Shown here piece after piece: positions 1 to 5,385 of a DNA stretch of 5,385 bases. How positions within the stretch are numbered: position 1 is the stretch's first letter; each line of letters begins with the position of its first letter. The stretch comes from Moraxellaceae bacterium. GTDB lineage: Bacteria > Pseudomonadota > Gammaproteobacteria > Pseudomonadales > Moraxellaceae. The notes below the pieces were generated by a model. It had not been told where the DNA came from. It saw only the letters and a program-made list of their open reading frames with translations, and searched no databases. The DNA is taken from positions 1-5,385 of the forward strand of contig JACMMY010000238.1 of assembly GCA_014378805.1 (NCBI GenBank), read 5' to 3'. Both the position numbers and the translations under genes were made by a program.

Positions 1-2036
1 AAATTTTCATGATGTTGTTGCGCTAAAAGCGTTGTCGGTACAAGCACTGCAACTTGTTTGCCACCATGAACCGCGACGAATGCAGCGCGCATCGCGACTT
101 CTGTTTTCCCAAACCCCACATCACCGCAAACCAACCGATCCATCGGCTTAGTTTGTTTCATATCATGGATCGTTGCCACGATTGCGTTGGCTTGATCTGG
201 CGTTTCCTCAAAAGAAAACTGACTTGAGAACAGATCATACGCATGTTCATCAACCACAAAGGCATTGCCTTCGCGCGCTTGACGACGGGCTTGAATATGC
301 AAGAGTTCCGCTGCGACATCATGAATTTTTTCTAATGCTTTACGCTTGGCTTTATTCCACGTATCAGTGCCGAGTTTATGCAGCGGCGCATGATCTGGAT
401 CACCGCCGCTATAGCGACTGATCAGCTGGAGATTTGCAACAGGCACATAGACTTTGGCATTTTCAGCGTAATCGAGTTGCACAAACTCATGCGTTTGTTT
501 ATCAATTTCTAAGGTAACTAACCCACCGTAACGCCCTACACCATGATCGATATGCACCACAGGCGCGCCGATTGAAAGCTCCGATAAACTGCGAACCAAA
601 AACTCTTCTGAAACTTCAGAAACTTTACGACGGCGACGCTGAATAACACGCTGACCAAAGAGTTGATTTTCGACAATAATCGCGAGTTTATTATCAAGGA
701 GTAAACCACGCTCAAGTGCAGCAGTACCCAATGCAATAGGTAAATCACTGGCAAGAAAATCAGCCAGACTATCAACTACAGGAATTTTTCCTAGCGCTGG
801 TGAAAGTAGTTCTTTTAAAGTTTCACGCCGTCCCGCACTTTCAGCAATCAGTAAAATTCGACCTTTAAAGGTATTTACGAAATTTGAGAGTGCATGCAGT
901 GGCTGCGGACTTTTATGATCGATTGGCAATAATGGCGGCACATACGCATCGGCATTATAAGTCCCTTGACGCTGCCCAAACTCTTGCTCGGAAAGCACCA
1001 ATCGTCCAAATGATTTGAGACGTCCAAACAGCTCATTCACTGTCAGGAACAATTCATTTGGCGGCAATATAGGCAATTCGATATTATGACGACGATCTTC
1101 ATAACGCTGATTAATATCAACCCAGAAATGATCCAACACAGGATCAACTTCTAGGTCCGTTACGATTAAGGTCGATTCAGGCAAATAATCAAACACCGTT
1201 CCACCTTCGATGTATTCATCACGGGCAAAAAACAACGGTTGGTAATATTCCAAACCTTGGGCGAAAATGCCGTTAATCACATCTTGGTAAAATGAAATTC
1301 GCTTCGGACTTGCATCAGGAAACAGATCACCAAAACGCTCACGGAACATGCCGCGACCATCAATCAATGGGAACTCTTGTGCAGGGAGTAAACGGAAGTT
1401 TTCAATATGTGTCGTAGTGCGCTGCGATTCAGGATCAAAGAAACGAAGGGATTCGACTTCATCATCGAATAATTCAATGCGAATCGGTTGCTCTTGCCCC
1501 ATCGGAAAAATATCCATGAGACTGCCACGCAGCGCATATTCACCTGGCTCAAAGACTGTTTCGACGGCGCGATAACCTGCGCGACTTAGACGTTGACGCT
1601 GTGCTTCAAAATTAAGTTTCTGACCTTTACTGATATCAAAATACTGACCTAGCAACCATTTTGGCGGCGCAATGCGCTGTGCAAGCGTCGTTGCGGCTAC
1701 TAAGACGATGCCTTGTTTTGGAATATTAGACAGTAATGAAAGACGTTCAGAAATAATACTTTGATGAACCGATAAACGATCATATGGCAAAGTTTCCCAA
1801 TCAGGAAACACATGCGGTGTCACACCAAAAAAACGTAACTCTTCATCAATGAGACTCAACTGAGCGCTGTCTTTTGCGACCATGACGATCAGATGCTCTG
1901 ATCGTTTCACTAGTTCTGCCAGAACTAGTGACGGCAACGCACCTTTCAGATTTCCCAACCAGCGACGCTCGCCTGCGGGAATCTGAAAAAGCGTTTCTGT
2001 AATCTGGTTAAGATCAGATAAGACAGCAAGCGTCAT
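1..2036 (-). CDS. mfd: Transcription-repair coupling factor Mfd (N-terminal 678 codons, cut by the left edge)
   Basis: Mfd is a DNA translocase. It binds RNA polymerase stalled at a lesion, pushes it off the template and hands the site to UvrA for nucleotide excision repair. The frame is open from ATG 2036-2034 to the edge; I read every codon and found no stop or frameshift. The UvrB-like N-terminal module shows DWETLPYD (residues 79-86) and an RGSLMDIFP segment starting at R170. The RNA-polymerase-interaction domain lies around residues 485-550, with HGVGRYGG (498-505), YVPV (530-533) and LISRYSGG. The helicase module begins with TPDQ (612-615), Walker A GDVGFGKTE (638-646, Lys644) and PTTLLAQQH (667 onward). 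The rest of the motor, the TRG region and the C-terminal autoinhibitory domain lie outside the window; E. coli Mfd has 1148 residues. The start is supported by an AAGAAGG ribosome site and by N-terminal alignment to E. coli Mfd, in which DWETLPYD falls only about seven residues earlier. It follows lysS by 6 nt. Confidence 0.97.
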   Translation of the reverse strand, partial: MTLAVLSDLNQITETLFQIPAGERRWLGNLKGALPSLVLAELVKRSEHLIVMVAKDSAQLSLIDEELRFFGVTPHVFPDWETLPYDRLSVHQSIISERLSLLSNIPKQGIVLVAATTLAQRIAPPKWLLGQYFDISKGQKLNFEAQRQRLSRAGYRAVETVFEPGEYALRGSLMDIFPMGQEQPIRIELFDDEVESLRFFDPESQRTTTHIENFRLLPAQEFPLIDGRGMFRERFGDLFPDASPKRISFYQDVINGIFAQGLEYYQPLFFARDEYIEGGTVFDYLPESTLIVTDLEVDPVLDHFWVDINQRYEDRRHNIELPILPPNELFLTVNELFGRLKSFGRLVLSEQEFGQRQGTYNADAYVPPLLPIDHKSPQPLHALSNFVNTFKGRILLIAESAGRRETLKELLSPALGKIPVVDSLADFLASDLPIALGTAALERGLLLDNKLAIIVENQLFGQRVIQRRRRKVSEVSEEFLVRSLSELSIGAPVVHIDHGVGRYGGLVTLEIDKQTHEFVQLDYAENAKVYVPVANLQLISRYSGGDPDHAPLHKLGTDTWNKAKRKALEKIHDVAAELLHIQARRQAREGNAFVVDEHAYDLFSSQFSFEETPDQANAIVATIHDMKQTKPMDRLVCGDVGFGKTEVAMRAAFVAVHGGKQVAVLVPTTLLAQQHHEN
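1885..1931. repeat. Two back-to-back perfect inverted repeats inside mfd
   Basis: Two perfect dyads are separated by one base (1906). The first is ACGATCAGA-TGC-TCTGATCGT at 1885-1905, with 9-bp arms and a 3-nt centre. The second is TCACTAGTTCTG-C-CAGAACTAGTGA at 1907-1931, with 12-bp arms around one central base, or 11 bp plus a 3-nt loop as a hairpin. In mfd mRNA they fall at about codons 36-51 and could fold into two adjacent stems. The encoded protein aligns to E. coli Mfd here without an insertion, so the symmetry is carried by codon choice and not by added residues. Function is unknown. Confidence 0.85.
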
Positions 2037-2042
2037 TGAGAA

Positions 2043-3605
2043 TTAACCTTCTTTACGTCTCATGTGCGGGAACAGAATCACATCACGAATACTTGCAGCA
2101 TCAGCAAATAACATCACCAGACGGTCAATACCAATACCTTGGCCCGCTGTCGGTGGCAAACCATATTCAAGCGCTTCAACGAAGTCCGCGTCGTAATGCA
2201 TCGCCTCATCATCGCCCGCATCTTTTTCTGCAACTTGCTGACGGAAACGTTCAGCTTGATCAATTGGATCATTCAACTCGCTAAAACCATTCGCCAATTC
2301 ACGACCACCGATGAAAAACTCGAAGCGATCTGTGATATGTGCATTGTGGTCATTACGACGCGCCAATGGTGAGGTTTCTGCCGGATATTCAGTAATAAAT
2401 GTCGGTTGGCGCAGTTTGGTTTCAACAGTTTCTTCAAACACGATGGTTTGTAATTTACCCAAACCAAAGCCATCTTTCACTTTTTCTTTCAATACGGTTT
2501 GAACGAAGTTCGTAAGGAACGCGCGATCTTGAACTTGTTCAGCGTTGATTTCTGGATTGTGTTCCAGAATCGCATCGGCCATCGAAATTTTCTTGTATGG
2601 ACCTTTGAAACTGAACGACTCGCCTTGATAAGGCACATCAGTTGAACCCAAGATTTGCAAGGCCAAATGCTCTAACATATCTTCTGTAAGTTTCATCAAA
2701 TCTTTATAATCCGCATACGCTTGATAAAACTCAATCATCGTGAATTCAGGATTATGACGGGTTGAAACGCCTTCATTACGGAAGTTACGGTTGATTTCGA
2801 ACACACGTTCAAAACCACCAACCACCAAACGCTTCAAGTACAGTTCAGGCGCAATACGCAAGTACAATTCCATATCCAGCGCATTATGATGCGTTGCAAA
2901 AGGACGCGCAGCTGCTCCACCCGGAATGATATGCATCATCGGTGTTTCAACTTCCATATAGCGTTCGTTCAATAAGAACTGACGAATGCCTGAAATCACT
3001 TGCGCACGGATTTTGAACGTATTTCGAGTATCTTCATTGGTGATGAGATCCAAGTGACGCGCACGATACTTCGCTTCGGTATCGCTTAAACCATGGAATT
3101 TATCAGGCAAAGGACGCAACGATTTGGTCAGCAACTCAACGCTAGTTGCATGGACAGACAACTCACCCATTTTGGTGCGGAACACATAGCCTTCAATACC
3201 AACGATATCACCCAAATCCCAAGTTTTGAAATCATCATAGGTGACTTCATCAATGTCATTCTTCGACACATAAATCTGAATACGACCGCTCATGTCTTGA
3301 ATCGTGAGAAAACTTGCCTTACCCATCACACGTTTCAACATCACACGGCCAGCGATTTGCACAACCACTTTATCGCCTTCGACAAGCTGCTCTTGGCTCA
3401 CATCTTTATAAGTATCATGCAGATCTTGCGCGTAATGATGACGACGGAAGGTGTTTGGAAAGGCATTGCCGCCTGTTAGCGCGGTCTTTTCTTGGATAGA
3501 TTTAAGCTTGGCATGACGTTGGGCAATCATTTCATTAACGGATACTTGCGGCTCTGTAGTTACTGATTTTTCAGAGTTTGCTGGAAATTGCCCTTGCTGC
3601 GTCAT
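2043..3605 (-). CDS. lysS: Lysyl-tRNA synthetase, class II
   Basis: LysRS attaches lysine to tRNA-Lys in the cytoplasm using ATP. The 520-residue protein is complete; E. coli LysS has 505, and the extra length is mostly a polar N-terminal tail before about residue 25. An OB-fold anticodon-binding domain covers roughly residues 78-160, including GRVMLKRVMGKASFLTIQD and GRIQIYV. The class II catalytic core follows. Motif 1 is at about 205-223 (GIRQFLLNERYMEVETPMM). Motif 2 is at about 266-292 (RNFRNEGVSTRHNPEFT). Motif 3 is at about 489-512 (GIGIDRLVMLF, then RDVILFP). PGGAAARPF, TEYPAETSPLAR and GGRELANGFSELND are further family signatures. The start ATG has AAGAGA 6 nt upstream (3617-3612). 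It is the first gene after the peroxidase terminator, so it probably has its own promoter, and it is coupled to mfd downstream. It is not preceded by prfB, the partner seen in E. coli. Confidence 0.98.
   Translation of the reverse strand: MTQQGQFPANSEKSVTTEPQVSVNEMIAQRHAKLKSIQEKTALTGGNAFPNTFRRHHYAQDLHDTYKDVSQEQLVEGDKVVVQIAGRVMLKRVMGKASFLTIQDMSGRIQIYVSKNDIDEVTYDDFKTWDLGDIVGIEGYVFRTKMGELSVHATSVELLTKSLRPLPDKFHGLSDTEAKYRARHLDLITNEDTRNTFKIRAQVISGIRQFLLNERYMEVETPMMHIIPGGAAARPFATHHNALDMELYLRIAPELYLKRLVVGGFERVFEINRNFRNEGVSTRHNPEFTMIEFYQAYADYKDLMKLTEDMLEHLALQILGSTDVPYQGESFSFKGPYKKISMADAILEHNPEINAEQVQDRAFLTNFVQTVLKEKVKDGFGLGKLQTIVFEETVETKLRQPTFITEYPAETSPLARRNDHNAHITDRFEFFIGGRELANGFSELNDPIDQAERFRQQVAEKDAGDDEAMHYDADFVEALEYGLPPTAGQGIGIDRLVMLFADAASIRDVILFPHMRRKEG
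2047..2053 (-). promoter_or_regulatory. mfd ribosome binding site inside the lysS 3' end
   Basis: The minus strand reads AAGAAGG at 2053-2047, then 10 nt, then the mfd ATG. The site overlaps the last lysS codons (Lys-Glu-Gly) and sits directly before the lysS stop. Ribosomes finishing lysS would therefore be positioned to reinitiate at mfd, which suggests translational coupling. Confidence 0.7.
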
Positions 3606-3693
3606 GGTGTATCTCTTGATAATCTAAATTAAGTCGGGAAATGTGTCGAACGGATAACGTCAATAAAACGAAGTGTTAAAAAATTTAGCCCCA

Positions 3694-3702
3694 AGAATAG
3701 CA
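3694..3702 (-). promoter_or_regulatory. Candidate extended -10 element for lysS
   Basis: The minus strand reads TGC-TATTCT at 3702-3694, matching the extended -10 pattern TGn plus a TATAAT-like hexamer. No good -35 is present; TGAATT at 3721-3716 is the nearest weak candidate. Transcription would start near 3687 and leave a leader of about 80 nt. The element lies between the arms of a GTGTTAAA/TTTAACAC dyad (3673-3680 and 3705-3712). This is inference from sequence resemblance only. Confidence 0.35.
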
Positions 3703-3755
3703 GATTTAACACCTTAATTCATGCAGAACCGCATGCTTAAGCTCATTATCCGTAC

Positions 3756-3780
3756 AAAAAAAACCCACATTATCGTGGGT
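3756..3780 (-). terminator. Intrinsic terminator after the peroxidase gene
   Basis: On the minus strand ACCCAC (3780-3775), a 6-nt loop GATAAT, and GTGGGT (3768-3763) form a GC-rich 6-bp stem followed by an unbroken T run (3762-3756). The hairpin begins 37 nt past the peroxidase stop codon. It points the right way to end that transcript and to insulate lysS downstream. The stem is short but the T tract is strong. Confidence 0.85.
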
Positions 3781-3817
3781 ACTTTCAAGTTCAGACTGGT
3801 TTAACCCATCTAATTAA

Positions 3818-4303
3818 TTAAGCATTCAATGCCTTTTTTATATCGCCAACAATTGATTCAGGTTTAGTCGTTGGTGCATAACGGTCAATGACATTGCCAT
3901 CTTTACCGACCAAGAACTTGGTGAAGTTCCATTTTACCGCTTCGCTACCCAGAATCCCCTTCGCTTCTTTGGTCAGGAATTTATACAGTGGATGCGCTTC
4001 ATTGCCATTGACATCAATCTTTGCAAACATTGGGAAGCTAACGCCGTAATTGCGTTGGCAGAACTCGCCAATTTCGCTATTTGCTCCCGGATCTTGTGAC
4101 GCAAATTGATTACATGGAAAACCAAGAACAACTAAACCTTGGCTCTCATATTCTTTATACACATGCTCCAAACCTTCAAATTGTGGGGTAAAACCACATT
4201 TACTGGCTGTGTTCACAATCAAAAGAACTTTGCCACGATAATCCGCAAAACTTTGATCGCCACCTTCCAGCTTTTCTGCGCTGAAATCATAAATACTTGT
4301 CAT
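3818..4303 (-). CDS. Glutathione peroxidase family protein (BtuE/Gpx-like, probably thioredoxin-dependent)
   Basis: This family reduces hydrogen peroxide and organic hydroperoxides. The protein is 161 residues, typical for the compact bacterial and non-animal type that lacks the oligomerisation loop. The active-site tetrad is complete: Cys36 in NTASKCGFT, Gln66 in GFPCNQF, and Trp125-Asn126 in WNFTKF. The peroxidatic residue is cysteine, not selenocysteine. Cys82 in EFCQRNYG sits where members of this class carry the resolving cysteine. That favours a Cys36-Cys82 disulfide reduced by thioredoxin, as known for E. coli BtuE, over direct use of glutathione. There is no signal peptide, so it should be cytoplasmic. 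The ATG has a good AAAGGA ribosome site 8 nt upstream (4317-4312). It lies 182 nt after msrB on the same strand and is followed by an intrinsic terminator. It could be named btuE or gpo; the family call is firm and the exact ortholog name is not. Confidence 0.95.
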   Translation of the reverse strand: MTSIYDFSAEKLEGGDQSFADYRGKVLLIVNTASKCGFTPQFEGLEHVYKEYESQGLVVLGFPCNQFASQDPGANSEIGEFCQRNYGVSFPMFAKIDVNGNEAHPLYKFLTKEAKGILGSEAVKWNFTKFLVGKDGNVIDRYAPTTKPESIVGDIKKALNA

Positions 4304-4385
4304 GTAAATTTTCCTTTAAAATTAAATACTCATTCAAAAATATGAATTTTAAGTCATTTAGCTATTAAACTTGAATGTCGAACCA

Positions 4386-4414
4386 AGATTAGACCTAGTT
4401 TATCTAATCCGCAA
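4386..4414 (-). promoter_or_regulatory. Candidate peroxidase promoter overlapped by a 23-bp dyad
   Basis: The minus strand carries TTGCGG (4414-4409), a 17-nt spacer and TAATCT (4391-4386), a weak sigma-70-like pair about 80 nt before the start codon. A perfect inverted repeat GATTAGA-N9-TCTAATC (4387-4409) covers the spacer and most of the -10, an arrangement suited to a repressor site. A rival -10 is TAAAAT at 4351-4346 with a poor -35. No known regulator motif is recognised. Confidence 0.3.
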
Positions 4415-4485
4415 TCCCCAACTATTGACTTGATATTCATTATTTTTTGAACATTAAATCATTGAGCGCATTACTAAATTGGCAA

Positions 4486-4881
4486 TCATTTTTCCTCAAG
4501 ATTCAGGCATGCCGAATTAATGCAGTAACGTAAACCACCCGCTGCACCAGGTCCATCATTAAACACATGACCTAAATGCGACCCACAGTGATGGCAAGTC
4601 ACTTCGGTACGAATCATCCCATGCGTTAAATCACGATGTTCATCAATATTTTCAGCCTCTAAGGGCTTTGTGAAACTCGGCCAACCACAACCCGAATCAA
4701 ACTTATCATCCGATCGAAATAACTCAGTATTACAGCCTTTACAGCGATAAACACCTTCAGTCTTGGCATCCCAATAAACTCCAGAAAATGCGGGTTCAGT
4801 GCCTTTTTGACGAAGAATTCGAAACTCATCAGCTGTCAGTTCTTGGCGCCACTCTTGATCGGTTTTATTCACGATTGACAT
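4486..4881 (-). CDS. msrB: Peptide-methionine (R)-S-oxide reductase MsrB
   Basis: MsrB repairs oxidised proteins by reducing the R epimer of methionine sulfoxide, normally with electrons from thioredoxin. From ATG 4881 the protein is 131 residues. Two CxxC pairs, Cys47/Cys50 (CKGC) and Cys96/Cys99 (CHHC), form the structural zinc site. The catalytic cysteine is Cys120 in RYCINS. Cys65 in DSGCGWPSF is placed as the usual resolving cysteine, and HLGHVFNDGP (His102, His105) completes the active site. An additional Cys125 occurs where E. coli has serine (NSAC versus NSAS). There is no signal peptide or membrane segment, and no fused MsrA domain. I chose ATG 4881 over the in-frame GTG 4902 because AAGGGG (4893-4888) lies 6 nt before the ATG, while the GTG has no ribosome site. 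It is the first gene of the minus-strand group, upstream of the peroxidase. Confidence 0.97.
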   Translation of the reverse strand: MSIVNKTDQEWRQELTADEFRILRQKGTEPAFSGVYWDAKTEGVYRCKGCNTELFRSDDKFDSGCGWPSFTKPLEAENIDEHRDLTHGMIRTEVTCHHCGSHLGHVFNDGPGAAGGLRYCINSACLNLEEK

Positions 4882-5190
4882 CAGCTTCCCCTTATTAAAC
4901 ACCCATACAATATCTGATGGTCAATGTGCCATATTTCAAACAATAATGTGTGTTAAATCGGTTAATAAGAACAACACAGGTTATAAATCAAAAAACTATC
5001 AACCAAATAAATGACAGATAGTCATACAACTAAATTTAAATTAACATAAAAATACACAATAATTGAGATGACAGACATATATCAATCCTAAAAATTACGA
5101 TAGAATACCAATTGATCATCGTGTAAAACCTATTTTTTTGCACTTTTATTATTTTATTAATTATTTTTTAATGTTTAGAGCGATCTAAAA
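4882..5190. other. AT-rich divergent intergenic region between msrB and the right-edge gene
   Basis: This 309-bp stretch separates msrB (leftward) from the gene starting at 5191 (rightward). I see no gene in it. For msrB the best minus-strand promoter guess is TTGATT (4991-4986), 18 nt, TATTAA (4967-4962). For the rightward gene the guesses are TTGCAC (5138-5143), 18 nt, TATTTT (5162-5167), or an isolated TAGAAT (5101-5106). A dyad ATGAC-AGATA-GTCAT lies at 5011-5025, and its left part ATGACAGA recurs at 5068-5075. The section 5131-5175 is nearly pure A and T with long T runs. All promoter calls here are weak. Confidence 0.5.
4888..4893 (-). promoter_or_regulatory. msrB ribosome binding site (decides the start)
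   Basis: AAGGGG on the minus strand lies 6 nt before ATG 4881-4879. It falls inside the seven-codon extension that a GTG start at 4902 would add, so it argues for the shorter 131-residue protein. Confidence 0.75.
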
Positions 5191-5385
5191 ATGTATTTCG
5201 TTAACAAGAAAAATCAAATCCAAGTTCTTGTTTATTCTGGTTATGATTCAGAAAAGAAAAGAGCAACTTCCAAAAATCTTGGGACGTTTAAGATAGATAC
5301 TTACGCACTATCTACCGTATTAGAAAATAACATCACGATTCAACCTGATGATGACGATGCGACCAAAAGTCTTAAAGCTGAGTAT
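5191..5385 (+). CDS. Unrecognised protein, N-terminal 65 codons (runs off the right edge)
   Basis: The frame opens at ATG 5191 and stays open for 65 codons to the window end. An in-frame TAG at 5176 rules out a longer N-terminus. It begins MYFVNKKNQIQVLVYSGYD, then a lysine-rich stretch (EKKRATSKNLGTF), a segment around LSTVLENNITIQ, and an acidic run DDDD at about residues 53-56. There is no signal peptide or membrane helix in the visible part. The start resembles a small beta-rich domain, and KNLG-type N-termini also occur in some transposases, but I do not recognise the family and assign no function. The ribosome site is poor (AGAG at 5177-5180, 10 nt from the ATG). The reading frame could be real or could end soon beyond the window; its open length in AT-rich DNA and plausible amino-acid composition favour a real gene. 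It diverges from msrB. Confidence 0.6.
   Translation, partial: MYFVNKKNQIQVLVYSGYDSEKKRATSKNLGTFKIDTYALSTVLENNITIQPDDDDATKSLKAEY

Noticed and set aside
536..775. 79-codon minus-strand frame with a hydrophobic, membrane-like translation
   Set aside because: It is out of frame within mfd, which reads continuously through this stretch; the hydrophobicity comes from T-rich codons in the wrong frame.
1348..1575. Overlapping short frames on both strands within mfd
   Set aside because: mfd translates cleanly through the region and aligns with the UvrB-like domain; these are shadows.
3093..3479. 128-codon plus-strand reading frame
   Set aside because: It lies wholly antisense to lysS, whose motifs are unmistakable in the opposite frame; the translated protein shows no family features.
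3720..3735. CATGC-N6-GCATG hairpin upstream of lysS
   Set aside because: The stem is only 5 bp, has no T run and contains an SphI-like palindromic core; too weak to call a terminator or operator.
4304..4485. Terminator between msrB and the peroxidase
   Set aside because: I searched the minus strand after the msrB stop and found only short AT-rich symmetries without a GC stem and T run.
4882..4902. GTG start at 4902 giving a 138-residue MsrB
   Set aside because: No ribosome site precedes it, and the strong AAGGGG site for ATG 4881 lies inside the proposed extension.
5171..5188. Five-codon mini-frame (MFRAI) ending 2 nt before the right-edge gene start, a possible leader peptide
   Set aside because: There is no ribosome site before its ATG, and such short frames are expected by chance in AT-rich DNA.

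Overview
The window reads as ordinary chromosomal DNA from a gammaproteobacterium, most likely Acinetobacter or a close Moraxellaceae relative. This rests on an AT-rich base composition, gammaproteobacterial-type Mfd and LysRS proteins that can be aligned from memory with their E. coli counterparts, and short AT-rich intergenic gaps. The genus is an inference; no rRNA or other taxonomic marker is present.

Four genes lie on the minus strand and one partial gene lies on the plus strand. In minus-strand order they are msrB (4881-4486), a thioredoxin-type glutathione peroxidase (4303-3818), lysS (3605-2043) and mfd (2036 to the left edge). mfd is cut by the window edge after codon 678. The partial plus-strand gene starts at 5191, diverges from msrB and runs off the right edge after 65 codons.

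Two transcription units can be proposed. msrB and the peroxidase form an oxidative-damage pair. The first reduces methionine-R-sulfoxide in proteins and the second removes peroxides; both families usually draw electrons from thioredoxin. A clear intrinsic terminator (3780-3756) follows the peroxidase and separates it from lysS. lysS and mfd look like one translationally coupled operon: they are 6 nt apart, and the mfd ribosome binding site lies inside the last lysS codons. lysS makes lysyl-tRNA for translation. mfd makes the transcription-repair coupling factor, which removes stalled RNA polymerase and recruits UvrA.

No phage, insertion sequence, CRISPR array, tRNA, rRNA or recognisable defence system is visible, and I found no convincing undescribed system. 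The items most worth a second look are two back-to-back perfect inverted repeats inside the 5' part of mfd, symmetric elements near the putative lysS and peroxidase promoters, and the unrecognised gene at the right edge with its very AT-rich upstream region.
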